Part shown: piece after piece, positions 8,867-17,591 of the stretch
Position numbering within the stretch: position 1 is the first letter of the stretch
Layout: each line of letters opens with the position of its first letter
Source of the DNA: Kolteria novifilia
GTDB taxonomy: Bacteria; Planctomycetota; Planctomycetia; Kolteriales; Kolteriaceae
Length of the DNA stretch: 64,000 nt
Direction: 5' to 3'
Assembly (NCBI GenBank): GCA_007748055.1
Contig: CP036279.1
Location: forward strand, 6,076,001-6,140,000
Notes under the pieces: model-generated
The model's input: the letters and a program-made list of their open reading frames with translations, nothing else
Databases searched by the model: none
What the model was told of the DNA's origin: nothing
Made by a program: the position numbers and the translations under genes

Positions 8867-9196
8867 TCAGCGAACGCGCTCAACCTGATCGCTGAGCATA
8901 CGACGCGCTTGCGCCGCGGACGACTCCCAGTCCCCCCCACGAGCCTCTTCCACGATATCGTCGAGCCAAGCCGCCTCCCGACTGGAGATCGCTCCCTCCT
9001 GGCTCGCCTGAGCCAACATGTCAGTGATCTTGTCGAGTCCCTTCTCGTCGCGACGATTGCAGATCGAGTAGAGCGCCGTCGCGTACTTGTACGTCTCGGG
9101 GCCGACCTTGCCGTACCCGCATCCGGACAATGCGAGCGTCCCGGCCGCGACTAGCGCGAGCAACCATCGGTTCGCTTTCAGGTTCCAACGATTCAT
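8867..9196 (-). CDS. Small helical lipoprotein
   Basis: The protein is 109 residues. It has a signal peptide with lipobox LSGC (Cys26) and then an all-helical body without recognisable motifs (YATALYSICNRRDEKGLDK and DIVEEARGGDWESS). The ATG at 9196 lies three bases after the stop of the upstream DUF1559 gene, so the two form a transcriptional pair. It differs in sequence from the paralogous helical lipoproteins at 51493 and 56464, but has the same size class and the same position behind a DUF1559 gene. Function unknown. Confidence 0.8.
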   Translation of the reverse strand: MNRWNLKANRWLLALVAAGTLALSGCGYGKVGPETYKYATALYSICNRRDEKGLDKITDMLAQASQEGAISSREAAWLDDIVEEARGGDWESSAAQARRMLSDQVERVR

Positions 9197-9199
9197 GGT

Positions 9200-10300
9200 T
9201 TAGAAGCCCTCCGTAATCTCGCCTTCGTTGATGCTCGAGAGTTCCGCGAACGTGATCAGGTCGATGTTCTCGGAAATGAAACGCACCGATCCGTCACCCA
9301 TGCCAACATTGCCCCCGCCGGGATGCTCCGAGAACATCTGGCCGACGTGGTAGGTCGGGAAGTTGACGGGGTGAATGATCGGACTGCCGGTAATATCCAG
9401 CTCACCACCGGAGGGGCCGGCGTGAACCAAGACGAGCGTCGCCGCGGCGTCTTCCCCGTTCTCCGGGGACGTGAAGTTCGGATGCGTGTAGGCCCCCGGA
9501 ATGACGCCGACCCACGTCTTCTCACTCAATTTGGAGGAGTGCTCCCCCAGGAAGATCGTCTTGGAGAGACCGTCGCTGACCTCGCCGACGCGGGTCCGCG
9601 AGTTCCGGTAGAACGGTCCGTCGGCCACGCGGGAAACGTCGCCATTGATCGTGATGGAGGTCGTGGCGCTGCTGTAGATGTCGGTGAAGACCGTCCCGGT
9701 GACATCCGACCCACACTCACCCCAGCACGACTCTTGGCCGTGACTGGCGACATAGTGCGAACGGCCGAGCGTGACGTCCCCCCCTCCAATCGAGAGATTG
9801 CTACCACTGGCATCCCGCACGGCGAATGGCTCGCGATCCCCGGAGGAGCTAGGACACAAGAATGAAGGGAGCGTGGCGGAGATGAGGTCTTCGTAGCCCG
9901 CGGTCCAGACGGGATTGTTGGTGTCGAGTCTCGACGCGAGCCCATCTTGATCCATGTAGGGCAAGAGCATCGCGCTCCAACTCCAGCCGGGAGCCGCGTC
10001 CCAGGTGTTGGGATCGATTGCCGCCCACGTCGGTCCAGTCCCGGTGCTGGTTCCATAGGAGTAGTAGCCGGCGGGAAAGCAATTGTGGGCATCGTGATAG
10101 TTGTGCAGGGCGACCCCCAACTGCTTGAGATTGTTGGTGCACTGGGCGCGGCGAGCGGCTTCGCGTGCCTGCTGAACCGCGGGCAAGAGCAAGCCGATCA
10201 AGACGCCGATAATGGCGATGACAACGAGGAGTTCGACGAGGGTGAATCCCCGTCGAAACGGTGAGGAACGCGACACGAGGGAGACTCCTATTCGAGACAT
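9200..10300 (-). CDS. DUF1559 family pseudopilin-like protein 5
   Basis: The protein is 366 residues, with the leader ending at Gly18 and followed by [18 protein letters not shown]. The body carries CTNNLKQLGVALHNYHD and the H-x9-DG signature (SEHPGGGNVGMGDG) near residue 328. It ends FAELSSINEGEITEGF, the common family tail, so it belongs to neither expanded subfamily here. A helical lipoprotein gene follows after three bases. An AT-rich stretch at 10330-10420 upstream probably holds its promoter. Confidence 0.92.
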   Translation of the reverse strand: MSRIGVSLVSRSSPFRRGFTLVELLVVIAIIGVLIGLLLPAVQQAREAARRAQCTNNLKQLGVALHNYHDAHNCFPAGYYSYGTSTGTGPTWAAIDPNTWDAAPGWSWSAMLLPYMDQDGLASRLDTNNPVWTAGYEDLISATLPSFLCPSSSGDREPFAVRDASGSNLSIGGGDVTLGRSHYVASHGQESCWGECGSDVTGTVFTDIYSSATTSITINGDVSRVADGPFYRNSRTRVGEVSDGLSKTIFLGEHSSKLSEKTWVGVIPGAYTHPNFTSPENGEDAAATLVLVHAGPSGGELDITGSPIIHPVNFPTYHVGQMFSEHPGGGNVGMGDGSVRFISENIDLITFAELSSINEGEITEGF

Positions 10301-10659
10301 CTCGTCCCCTGGCGGGCGACGAGATCATTTTGGAGAGACGACCACAGAAGTTACGCTCACCTTATGAACACATGCGGCAATACGCAAACCAGTTTTTTGA
10401 ATAATCAAAAACACATTCTTGTCAGTTCGTCTAGACGGCGTCCAGCCTCGGCTTCCTCAAGTGGCTGACGTAGGCGACCGAAGGGGGCACGCCGACCCAA
10501 CACGCGGGATGAAAGAGAGTTGCGCGAACGGGAACAACGGGAGAAGAAGCACCGCCACCGAGAGATGTCCGTGGCGTTCGACCATTTGAGACGATCCGGG
10601 GAGGGCTCGTCCAACGGAGCCGTCCGGGATCACGGCACCCGTAAGACCTTGGGTGTTCG
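10301..10659. other. Intergenic spacer upstream of DUF1559 copy 5
   Basis: There is no supported gene. The part at 10330-10420 is AT-rich and probably promoter-bearing for the minus-strand gene. The rest looks like decayed sequence leading into the pseudogene fragment that follows. Confidence 0.4.
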
Positions 10660-10745
10660 GAGATACCTCGAGCATCACTCTCGCGATGGAGCCCAACCTC
10701 GGCATCTATCAACGTCTCGGCCGCATCGTCGACGGACTGGTCGTC
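10660..10745 (+). pseudogene. Decayed C-terminal fragment of a subfamily A DUF1559 gene
   Basis: The plus-strand translation reads SSITLAMEPNLGIYQRLGR followed by IVDG. This matches the distinctive tail [15 protein letters not shown] of the intact copies ending at 5692, 7082, 8137 and 12129. The DNA over the core (ATCTATCAACGTCTCGG) is almost identical to the copy ending at 5692. No pseudopilin N-terminus, H-x9-DG block or gene-length frame is present. It lies just upstream of an intact paralogue, as a leftover of tandem duplication and deletion would. Confidence 0.7.
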
Positions 10746-11082
10746 GTGCTCGGGCTCGACGGCGATCCGTTTCTCTCGATTGGCCCACGACGACCTATCG
10801 CGAGAGAGTGGACACATAGCCTCATTTTGCGCTAGCAAAAGAAAGAGACGCCTAATAGAGTCAAGGAGACCCGGAACTGATGTTGGGAACTTCGGGGTAA
10901 GCGGGCCGCGAGACGATGCGCCCATCGTATCGTTCAACGGTCCGCAAGCGTTCAAGTCACTCGTTTCTATGTCAGCGGCACGGTGCAAGTTCGATCTTCA
11001 GCGCCCCCTCCGGGCGCGGGCCGCGAACCGGCATCAACCACGTCGACACTCGCTGACCAAGTCCAATTCGGGGGGGACGATC
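10746..11082. other. Gene-free leader region upstream of DUF1559 copy 6
   Basis: The frame of the following gene is open through part of this stretch, but the translation has no pseudopilin features and no conserved motif. I see no other gene. A GGGGGG ribosome-site-like run at 11071-11076 precedes the chosen start. Confidence 0.45.
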
Positions 11083-12129
11083 ATGTGCGCCAGGAGAAGT
11101 CGTTCGGCAGCATTCACACTCGTCGAGTTACTCGTCGTCATCGCGATCATCGGTGTCTTAGTCGGCCTGTTGCTCCCGGCCGTCCAGCAGGCCCGTGAAG
11201 GGGCTCGCCGGATGCAGTGTAAGAGCAACCTCAAACAAATCGGGGCCGCCTTTCACAACTACCTCGACTCCCACGGCGTTTTTCCGCCTGGCGGGATCGC
11301 CGAGCCGAATGATCCGACCGACAACGACGGGTGCCGGAACAACTGGGAACAATTCACATGGGGCGCCTTCATCCTGCCCTACCTCGACCAGCAGCAGCTC
11401 TACGACAAGCTGAACGTTCAATCCAACAGTCTTCGCCGAGTTCTTCAATCCGCGACGGGCCGCGCGTTGGCCCAGCGACGGCTCGGAACCTTCCGCTGTC
11501 CCTCCGACGGCGCCGCGCGAGACACTCTTGAAGGTACGCCACTTAGCGGCGGTGGCCGCCACTTCAACGGCAGCGGCGTTCCCTCTCCCCCCGGCAATGA
11601 CTACTTCACCGGCACGTCGAACTACATCGGCGTTTCCGGCCTCTATCACGTCGACAAGTCCAACGACGGCTTCCTCGTCAATCTGCGCGACAGTTCCGCG
11701 GACTCCAACGTTGGGAATGGCATGAAACCGAGAAAGATCGCCGATATCGCCGATGGAACGAGTAAGACCTTCGCGGTGGGCGAACGCAGTTGGCGCTGCT
11801 TGGCGGGAGCATGGGTGGGCAATCGCAATCCGTGCGGCAGCGGTCCTCGCGGCGCCGACTACGCTCTCGGTCGCGTATCGGCTCCACTCAACGACCCCCG
11901 AACCGCCGACGCGGGCCCCTGCGAGACCGGGTTCGCCAGCGAACATCCAGGGGGCTCGCACTTTCTGATGGTCGACGGTTCGGTTCACTTCGTCAACGAG
12001 ACGATTCAGTTTCGAAACGCGAACGTCACGTTGTCGAACTCCGCACAGACCAACCTCAACATCAACAATTTGGGGGTCTACCAACGCCTCGGTCGCATCC
12101 ACGACCAACGCGTGACGGAGTTCCCCTAA
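11083..12129 (+). CDS. DUF1559 family pseudopilin-like protein 6 (subfamily A)
   Basis: The protein is 348 residues from the ATG at 11083, which gives a short basic leader MCARRSRSAA before FTLVELLVV. The residue before the predicted prepilin cleavage site is Ala instead of Gly, which may affect processing. The subfamily blocks ERSWRCLAGAWVGNR, ASEHPGGSHFLMVDG and the tail [17 protein letters not shown] are present. An upstream decayed relative at 10660 shows that this locus has undergone duplication and loss. Confidence 0.92.
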   Translation: MCARRSRSAAFTLVELLVVIAIIGVLVGLLLPAVQQAREGARRMQCKSNLKQIGAAFHNYLDSHGVFPPGGIAEPNDPTDNDGCRNNWEQFTWGAFILPYLDQQQLYDKLNVQSNSLRRVLQSATGRALAQRRLGTFRCPSDGAARDTLEGTPLSGGGRHFNGSGVPSPPGNDYFTGTSNYIGVSGLYHVDKSNDGFLVNLRDSSADSNVGNGMKPRKIADIADGTSKTFAVGERSWRCLAGAWVGNRNPCGSGPRGADYALGRVSAPLNDPRTADAGPCETGFASEHPGGSHFLMVDGSVHFVNETIQFRNANVTLSNSAQTNLNINNLGVYQRLGRIHDQRVTEFP

Positions 12130-12162
12130 CCGCTTGTCTTCGCCAGGATACGCTTTCGCGTC

Positions 12163-12185
12163 ATGCCCACGCACGCCGTGGGCAT
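12163..12185. terminator. Perfect hairpin between convergent genes
   Basis: ATGCCCACG pairs perfectly with CGTGGGCAT (9 bp) around loop CACGC. It lies between a plus-strand DUF1559 gene and the minus-strand aminopeptidase gene. There is no U-tract, so bidirectional termination is plausible but unproven. Confidence 0.45.
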
Positions 12186-12262
12186 TCCCGCACGATGGTT
12201 CGCCGCGATCTTAGGCAACGAACTCGCCAGCGATCGATGGCCGTTTCAGGAAGTCGAGAGCC

Positions 12263-13378
12263 TCACGGCAGCCCGTCGTTGAGGCCCTGGAGGTCTTCGG
12301 GCAAGAACCAACCATCTTTACGGACGAGTTCCCCGTCGAACCAAATCTCACCCCCGCCAAAGTCCGGGGTCTGGATCAGCACCAGGTCCCAGTGGAGACT
12401 CGACCGGTTGCCGTTGTCGGCCTCGTCGTAGGCATTGCCCATCGCCATGTGAATCGAGCCACCGATCTTCTCGTCGAAGAGGGTGTCGAGCATCGGTTGG
12501 CGGACGTGGTTGTTGCAGCCAATCGACCACTCGCCGCAGTAGCGAGCCCCTTCGTCGGAGTCGAAGACCTGGTTGAGCCGTTCGCTGTCGTTGCACTCGG
12601 CACGGACGATCTTTCCATCGCGGAACTCGAGTTCGATCCCCTCGAAGACGAAGCCCTGGTGCAGTGACGGCGTGTTGAAGCGGATGACGCCGTTGACACT
12701 CTCGCGCACGGGGGCGGTAAAGACCTCCCCGTCGGGGATGTTCCGGTCGCCGGCACAGGGGATGACGGGAATGTCCTTTGTCGAGAAGCTCAAGTCGGTG
12801 CCGGGGGCCACGAGTCGGATCTGTTCGGCGGCCGCCATGCGTTTGACCAGCGGTTCCTGGTCGCGGGCCATCTTGGCGTAGTCGGCGGTACAGACATCAA
12901 AGTAAAAGTCCTCGAACGCCTCGGTGCTCTTTTTCGCCGCCTGCGCCATTGAGGCATTGGGGTAGCGGAGCACCACCCACTTCGTTTTGGGAACGCGAAC
13001 CTCCAGATGGACCGGCTTCCACCATTCCTTCTGAAGGGCGTCGAGCTTCTCGACGGGCACGTCCGAGAGTTCGCTGAGATTGTCGCTGCCCCGAACGCCG
13101 ATGTACGCGTCCATCTTCTCCATCCGCGCTTTCTCGATCTGCCCCACGGCACGGAACATCTCGTCGCCCGCGGAACGGTAGAGCGACCGCAGCACCCGAC
13201 TGGACCGGAGCTCCACGAATGGGTGAGCTCCGCGCTCGCTGGCGATCTCCACCAGTCGGCAAACGAGCTCATCGCTGGGCAAATCGAATGCCTCGATCAG
13301 CACGGACTCTCCAGCCTTGAGGCGGCAACTGTGGTCGACTAGCACTTCGGCCAGCCGAGTGATACGAGGATCTCTCAT
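12263..13378 (-). CDS. M29 family aminopeptidase
   Basis: This 371-residue protein matches the M29 (AmpS/AmpT) metallo-aminopeptidases, cytoplasmic di-metal enzymes that trim N-terminal residues. The C-terminal half carries the metal and catalytic residues in family order: GEWSIG (Glu283), IHMAMGNAY (His310, Tyr317) and LHWDL (His329, Asp331). The frame is open to 13555, but the ATG at 13378 (MRDPRITRLAEVLVDHS) matches the normal family N-terminus. It is divergent from the DoxX/nitroreductase pair and convergent with a DUF1559 gene. Substrate preference cannot be read from sequence. Confidence 0.92.
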   Translation of the reverse strand: MRDPRITRLAEVLVDHSCRLKAGESVLIEAFDLPSDELVCRLVEIASERGAHPFVELRSSRVLRSLYRSAGDEMFRAVGQIEKARMEKMDAYIGVRGSDNLSELSDVPVEKLDALQKEWWKPVHLEVRVPKTKWVVLRYPNASMAQAAKKSTEAFEDFYFDVCTADYAKMARDQEPLVKRMAAAEQIRLVAPGTDLSFSTKDIPVIPCAGDRNIPDGEVFTAPVRESVNGVIRFNTPSLHQGFVFEGIELEFRDGKIVRAECNDSERLNQVFDSDEGARYCGEWSIGCNNHVRQPMLDTLFDEKIGGSIHMAMGNAYDEADNGNRSSLHWDLVLIQTPDFGGGEIWFDGELVRKDGWFLPEDLQGLNDGLP

Positions 13379-13614
13379 GGTGTGATGCTTTCCCTGTCGC
13401 TTCGCGCTTCCCTTCCCCACGCGTTTGCCCGCGGAAGGAAGCCCCGAGTCGACTCGGGGCTTCCTCCCGGCGCACTTGGCACGCGGCGGCCATTCCACCC
13501 GCGACGAGTGAACTCGCGTCGGCAGGCCGACGTACCAAGGTCGTGCCGCTACCATGGTACAGAGACGACACCCAAGCAGGAACGTGAACGTTACCCATCT
13601 CGGGAGGAGTGGTC

Positions 13615-14067
13615 ATGGTCAAACTAGGACAAGGGTTGGCGACGCTCGTCGGGCGATTGATGCTGGCGGCGATCTTCCTTCTCTCGGGCATCAAGCACCT
13701 CATGGGATTCAGCGGCAGCCTGGCCCATCTGGAGAGCCACGGCATCACCGTCCTTCCCACCGTACAGCTAGCGATCGCGATCACGGCGCTCATCTGCGGG
13801 GCCTCGACCCTGATCCTCGGTTGGTGCGCGCGATTCGGCGCCTTCTGCCTCATCCTCTTTCTCATCCCCGCGACGTTGGTCTTTCACGACTTCTGGGCCG
13901 TGCCAGCCGAGCAGGTCCAGATGCAAACGATTCAGTTCCTGAAGAACGTCGGACTCATGGGAGCGATGTTGCTAGTCATCGGCTTCGGGCCAGGCCCGTG
14001 GAGCGTCGATGAGTGCTGTCGCGGAAAGAGCGCTCCCGCGGCGGTACCCGAACAAGAGACACCCTAG
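13615..14067 (+). CDS. DoxX family membrane protein
   Basis: The protein is 150 residues with four predicted membrane helices and the DoxX-type opening GRLMLAAIFLLSGIKHLMGF (about residues 12-31). GGGAGGAG at 13602-13609 sits five bases before the ATG at 13615, which decides against the GTG at 13609. DoxX proteins are poorly defined membrane proteins often linked to redox chemistry. The nitroreductase gene starts 15 bases downstream, so the two are probably one operon with a redox-related task. Confidence 0.87.
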   Translation: MVKLGQGLATLVGRLMLAAIFLLSGIKHLMGFSGSLAHLESHGITVLPTVQLAIAITALICGASTLILGWCARFGAFCLILFLIPATLVFHDFWAVPAEQVQMQTIQFLKNVGLMGAMLLVIGFGPGPWSVDECCRGKSAPAAVPEQETP

Positions 14068-14082
14068 AGGAATCACCAATCC

Positions 14083-14688
14083 ATGGAAAAACCCGCCGAC
14101 AACAACCATCCGATTCACGACTTGCTCGCCAAACGCTGGAGTCCGCTCGCGTTCGCCGACCGACCGGTGGAACGCTCGGCGCTTCTCTCCCTGCTTGAGG
14201 CGGCACGCTGGTCGCCCTCGTCCTACAACGAACAACCCTGGCGGTTTTTGCTCGCGACCAAGAACGATCCCGAGAACTTCGCCAAGGCGCTCTCCTGCTT
14301 GACCGAGGGAAACCAACCCTGGGCCCAGAACGCTCCGGTTTTGCTTCTCACGCTCGCGAGCACCAAGTTCGAACGCAACGGTAAGCCGAACCGGCATGCC
14401 TTCCACGATGTCGGACTCGCGATCGGCTCGCTGACGCTGCAAGCAACCGAACTCGGATTGGTCCTGCACCAGATGGCGGGCATCATTCCCGACAAGGTCC
14501 GAGTCGCCTTCGGCGTCCCCGAGTCGTTCGATCCGGTCACCGCGATCGCGATCGGCTATCCCGGTGACGCCGGGCAACTTCCGCCCGAACTCCAGAAGCG
14601 AGAGTCGAGCCCCCGCGCCCGACGACCGCTCGAGTCGTTCGTCTTTGGAGGACGATTCGACGAGCCGTCGTCGGTGGTGTCGGGCTAG
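14083..14688 (+). CDS. Nitroreductase family protein
   Basis: This 201-residue protein is a compact FMN-dependent nitroreductase-family member. The FMN-phosphate binding motif KRWSPLAFADRPV is at residues 17-29, the ARWSPSSYNEQPWRF block at about 41-55, and a C-terminal AIAIGYPGD block near residue 164. Such enzymes reduce nitro groups, quinones or flavins with NAD(P)H; the substrate is unknown here. It follows DoxX by 15 bases with the same orientation. The leuA promoter begins just after its stop codon. Confidence 0.9.
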   Translation: MEKPADNNHPIHDLLAKRWSPLAFADRPVERSALLSLLEAARWSPSSYNEQPWRFLLATKNDPENFAKALSCLTEGNQPWAQNAPVLLLTLASTKFERNGKPNRHAFHDVGLAIGSLTLQATELGLVLHQMAGIIPDKVRVAFGVPESFDPVTAIAIGYPGDAGQLPPELQKRESSPRARRPLESFVFGGRFDEPSSVVSG

Positions 14689-14724
14689 ACACCACTTCCG
14701 GGAAGGATTTCCTGGAGGTTCTGG

Positions 14725-14753
14725 TTGACCGACGCCGATCTGGTCGATAGACT
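14725..14753 (+). promoter_or_regulatory. Sigma70-like promoter of the leuA leader
   Basis: TTGACC (14725-14730), 17 bases, then TAGACT (14748-14753). Transcription would start near 14760, about 35 bases before the leader ORF. Confidence 0.65.
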
Positions 14754-14794
14754 GCCCGCAAGTAAGGAACCGACTGACCCGAAGGTACGTCAAC

Positions 14795-14860
14795 GTGGCG
14801 ACCCTGCCGATCCTAGCCCTCGATCGACTTAGTCTACTCCTCCTAGATGGGGGAAGGTGA
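14795..14860 (+). CDS. Leucine-rich leader peptide of the leuA attenuator
   Basis: This is a 21-codon ORF starting at GTG and ending in TGA. Eight of 21 residues are leucine, including four in a row at codons 14-17 (CTA CTC CTC CTA). Three of the eight are CTA, an unusual choice in this GC-rich DNA. AAGG at 14782-14785 could serve as ribosome site, with a 9-base spacer. The ORF lies between a good promoter and a U-tract terminator ahead of leuA, the position of a control-codon leader in ribosome-mediated attenuation. It is too small to be found by ordinary gene callers. Confidence 0.75.
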   Translation: MATLPILALDRLSLLLLDGGR

Positions 14861-14949
14861 CAGGGCTTGGTGTTCGCTCAGACGACGGACCGTCGGTAAC
14901 AACGCGAGACTCGAAGGCCCTGGAACCTAAATGGTTGCCAGGGTTTTTT
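14815..14949 (+). promoter_or_regulatory. leuA attenuator (alternative pairings 1:2, 2:3, 3:4)
   Basis: Segment 1, AGCCCT (14815-14820), lies inside the leader ORF and can pair with segment 2, AGGGCT (14862-14867), right after its stop codon. Segment 2, as CAGGGC (14861-14866), can instead pair with segment 3, GCCCTG (14917-14922). Segment 3 is also the 5' arm of the terminator and can pair with segment 4 (14938-14943). These are the mutually exclusive structures expected when a ribosome stalled on leucine codons prevents termination. Confidence 0.7.
14918..14949 (+). terminator. Attenuator terminator upstream of leuA
   Basis: CCCTGG-AACC (14918-14927) pairs with GGTT-CCAGGG (14933-14943, one bulged G) and is followed directly by six T residues (14944-14949). 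It lies 69 bases before the leuA start codon. Confidence 0.85.
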
Positions 14950-15018
14950 CGTGGGCCCGCGGTTGGGAATCCCCCCTGAGCAACCTAGAGGGATGGGCGC
15001 TAGTTGTGGAGTGATCCG

Positions 15019-16560
<1,542 letters not shown>

Positions 16561-16684
16561 CGGCTAATCTTGGGCGCTGTTCCGGCTTGCCCGAGGCAGC
16601 GACCATTCCCCTTTTACTGAAACAACCAGCAGTGGTCGCTTTGGACAAGACTTGGGACTTCTGACCGAGACATGACTAATAAAA

Positions 16685-16719
16685 AAGGGGCTCCTTGGCG
16701 GAGCCCCTTGAGGTTTTTT
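16685..16719. terminator. Bidirectional rho-independent terminator
   Basis: AAGGGGCTCC (16685-16694) pairs with GGAGCCCCTT (16700-16709) around TTGGC. TTTTTT at 16714-16719 serves the plus strand, and an A-run at 16679-16686 becomes the U-tract for the minus strand. It ends leuA on one side and the Flp pilin gene on the other. Confidence 0.9.
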
Positions 16720-16737
16720 CCAGTGGCAGAGAAAGGG

Positions 16738-16917
16738 TCAACCTCCCTGAAGAGCCTTCGTGATCTCGCCCTTGTTGTCGTCCCAAAGATCGCTCGTAGT
16801 TCCACCTAGCGAGCTAATCGCGGCGATGCATACCACAATGATCAGTGCAAGCATTGTCGCATACTCAACGGCGGTGGCTCCATCCTCGTCTAGAACGAGC
16901 GCCATCAGCCAGGTCAT
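16738..16917 (-). CDS. Flp/Fap-type (type IVb) pilin
   Basis: This 59-residue protein lies on the minus strand. The sequence DEDGATAVEYATMLALIIVV carries the Flp prepilin signature: cleavage after Gly13, then Glu and Tyr at mature positions 5 and 6, then a hydrophobic helix. AAGGAG precedes the ATG at 16917. A TTGACA/TACGCT promoter lies about 80 bases upstream, and the bidirectional terminator follows the stop codon. It therefore looks like a complete monocistronic gene. Flp pilins assemble into thin adhesion pili through Tad secretion machinery, but no tad or cpa genes are in the window, so assembly would depend on a distant locus. Confidence 0.88.
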   Translation of the reverse strand: MTWLMALVLDEDGATAVEYATMLALIIVVCIAAISSLGGTTSDLWDDNKGEITKALQGG

Positions 16918-16998
16918 TTCTCACTCCTTGGTGCCGGCAATCCATCCACGGGTCTCGACGAATTCACCGAACTTGGAATAGAGAGGGGTATCAGTGGA

Positions 16999-17027
16999 AG
17001 CGTATCGCTCGAAGGGTCACTTGTCAA
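16999..17027 (-). promoter_or_regulatory. Sigma70-like promoter of the Flp pilin gene
   Basis: On the minus strand, TTGACA (17027-17022), exactly 17 bases, then TACGCT (17004-16999). The predicted start is near 16992, leaving a 5' leader of about 75 bases. Confidence 0.7.
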
Positions 17028-17591
17028 TTTGATTTAGGTGAACAAAATCTCGGCGGGAAAGGTTTTGATCCGCTCGGGTTTTGCCGGAGCTCAGTCTTGA
17101 CATGCCCGGCGCGTCGCTCTAAACTTCGAGTGGTTGAGATACCTTCCCATCTATCCCGCTTGCCAAACGGTCCGCGGGGGTTCCCAATCCAATAGGACGG
17201 ACACGAGGGTGCGAAGGTCCTGACCCGCGTCGGCCTGCGTTCTCCCCGCTAATTGTTGAGTTCCGGTCGACGAGACGAATCTGGCCTCATCCCGATCACT
17301 GTCGGCTTCCTTCGAAGAGACATGGATTTCCAAGGTTCCGAAGTCAGGTCATTAAGCAAGCAATCGATTTCCAAGAGTGACATTCCCCGCGAAGGGGTTT
17401 TTCTCCGCGAGATACGGAATGACAAGTTGGCTCCGTCGTCTGTGACGGACCAGCTCAATCTCTTCTATCGCCGATGAGTCTCGGTGCCCGAGTCGTCTCC
17501 GAAAAGACCGATCGCGGGGCCGAACGTTCACGACAACAGCGAGAGCCACACGGACCCTCTCTGATCATGATCCCAAGCCGAGTTCCCCTTC
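17028..17591. other. Gene-free spacer between flp and polA
   Basis: Short ORFs on both strands lack ribosome sites and family features. The polA promoter should lie here but I cannot place it. No repeat or structured element stands out. Confidence 0.45.

Noticed and set aside
17249-17549. Two overlapping short minus-strand ORFs between flp and polA
   Set aside because: There is no ribosome site, no membrane or domain feature, and no neighbour context.
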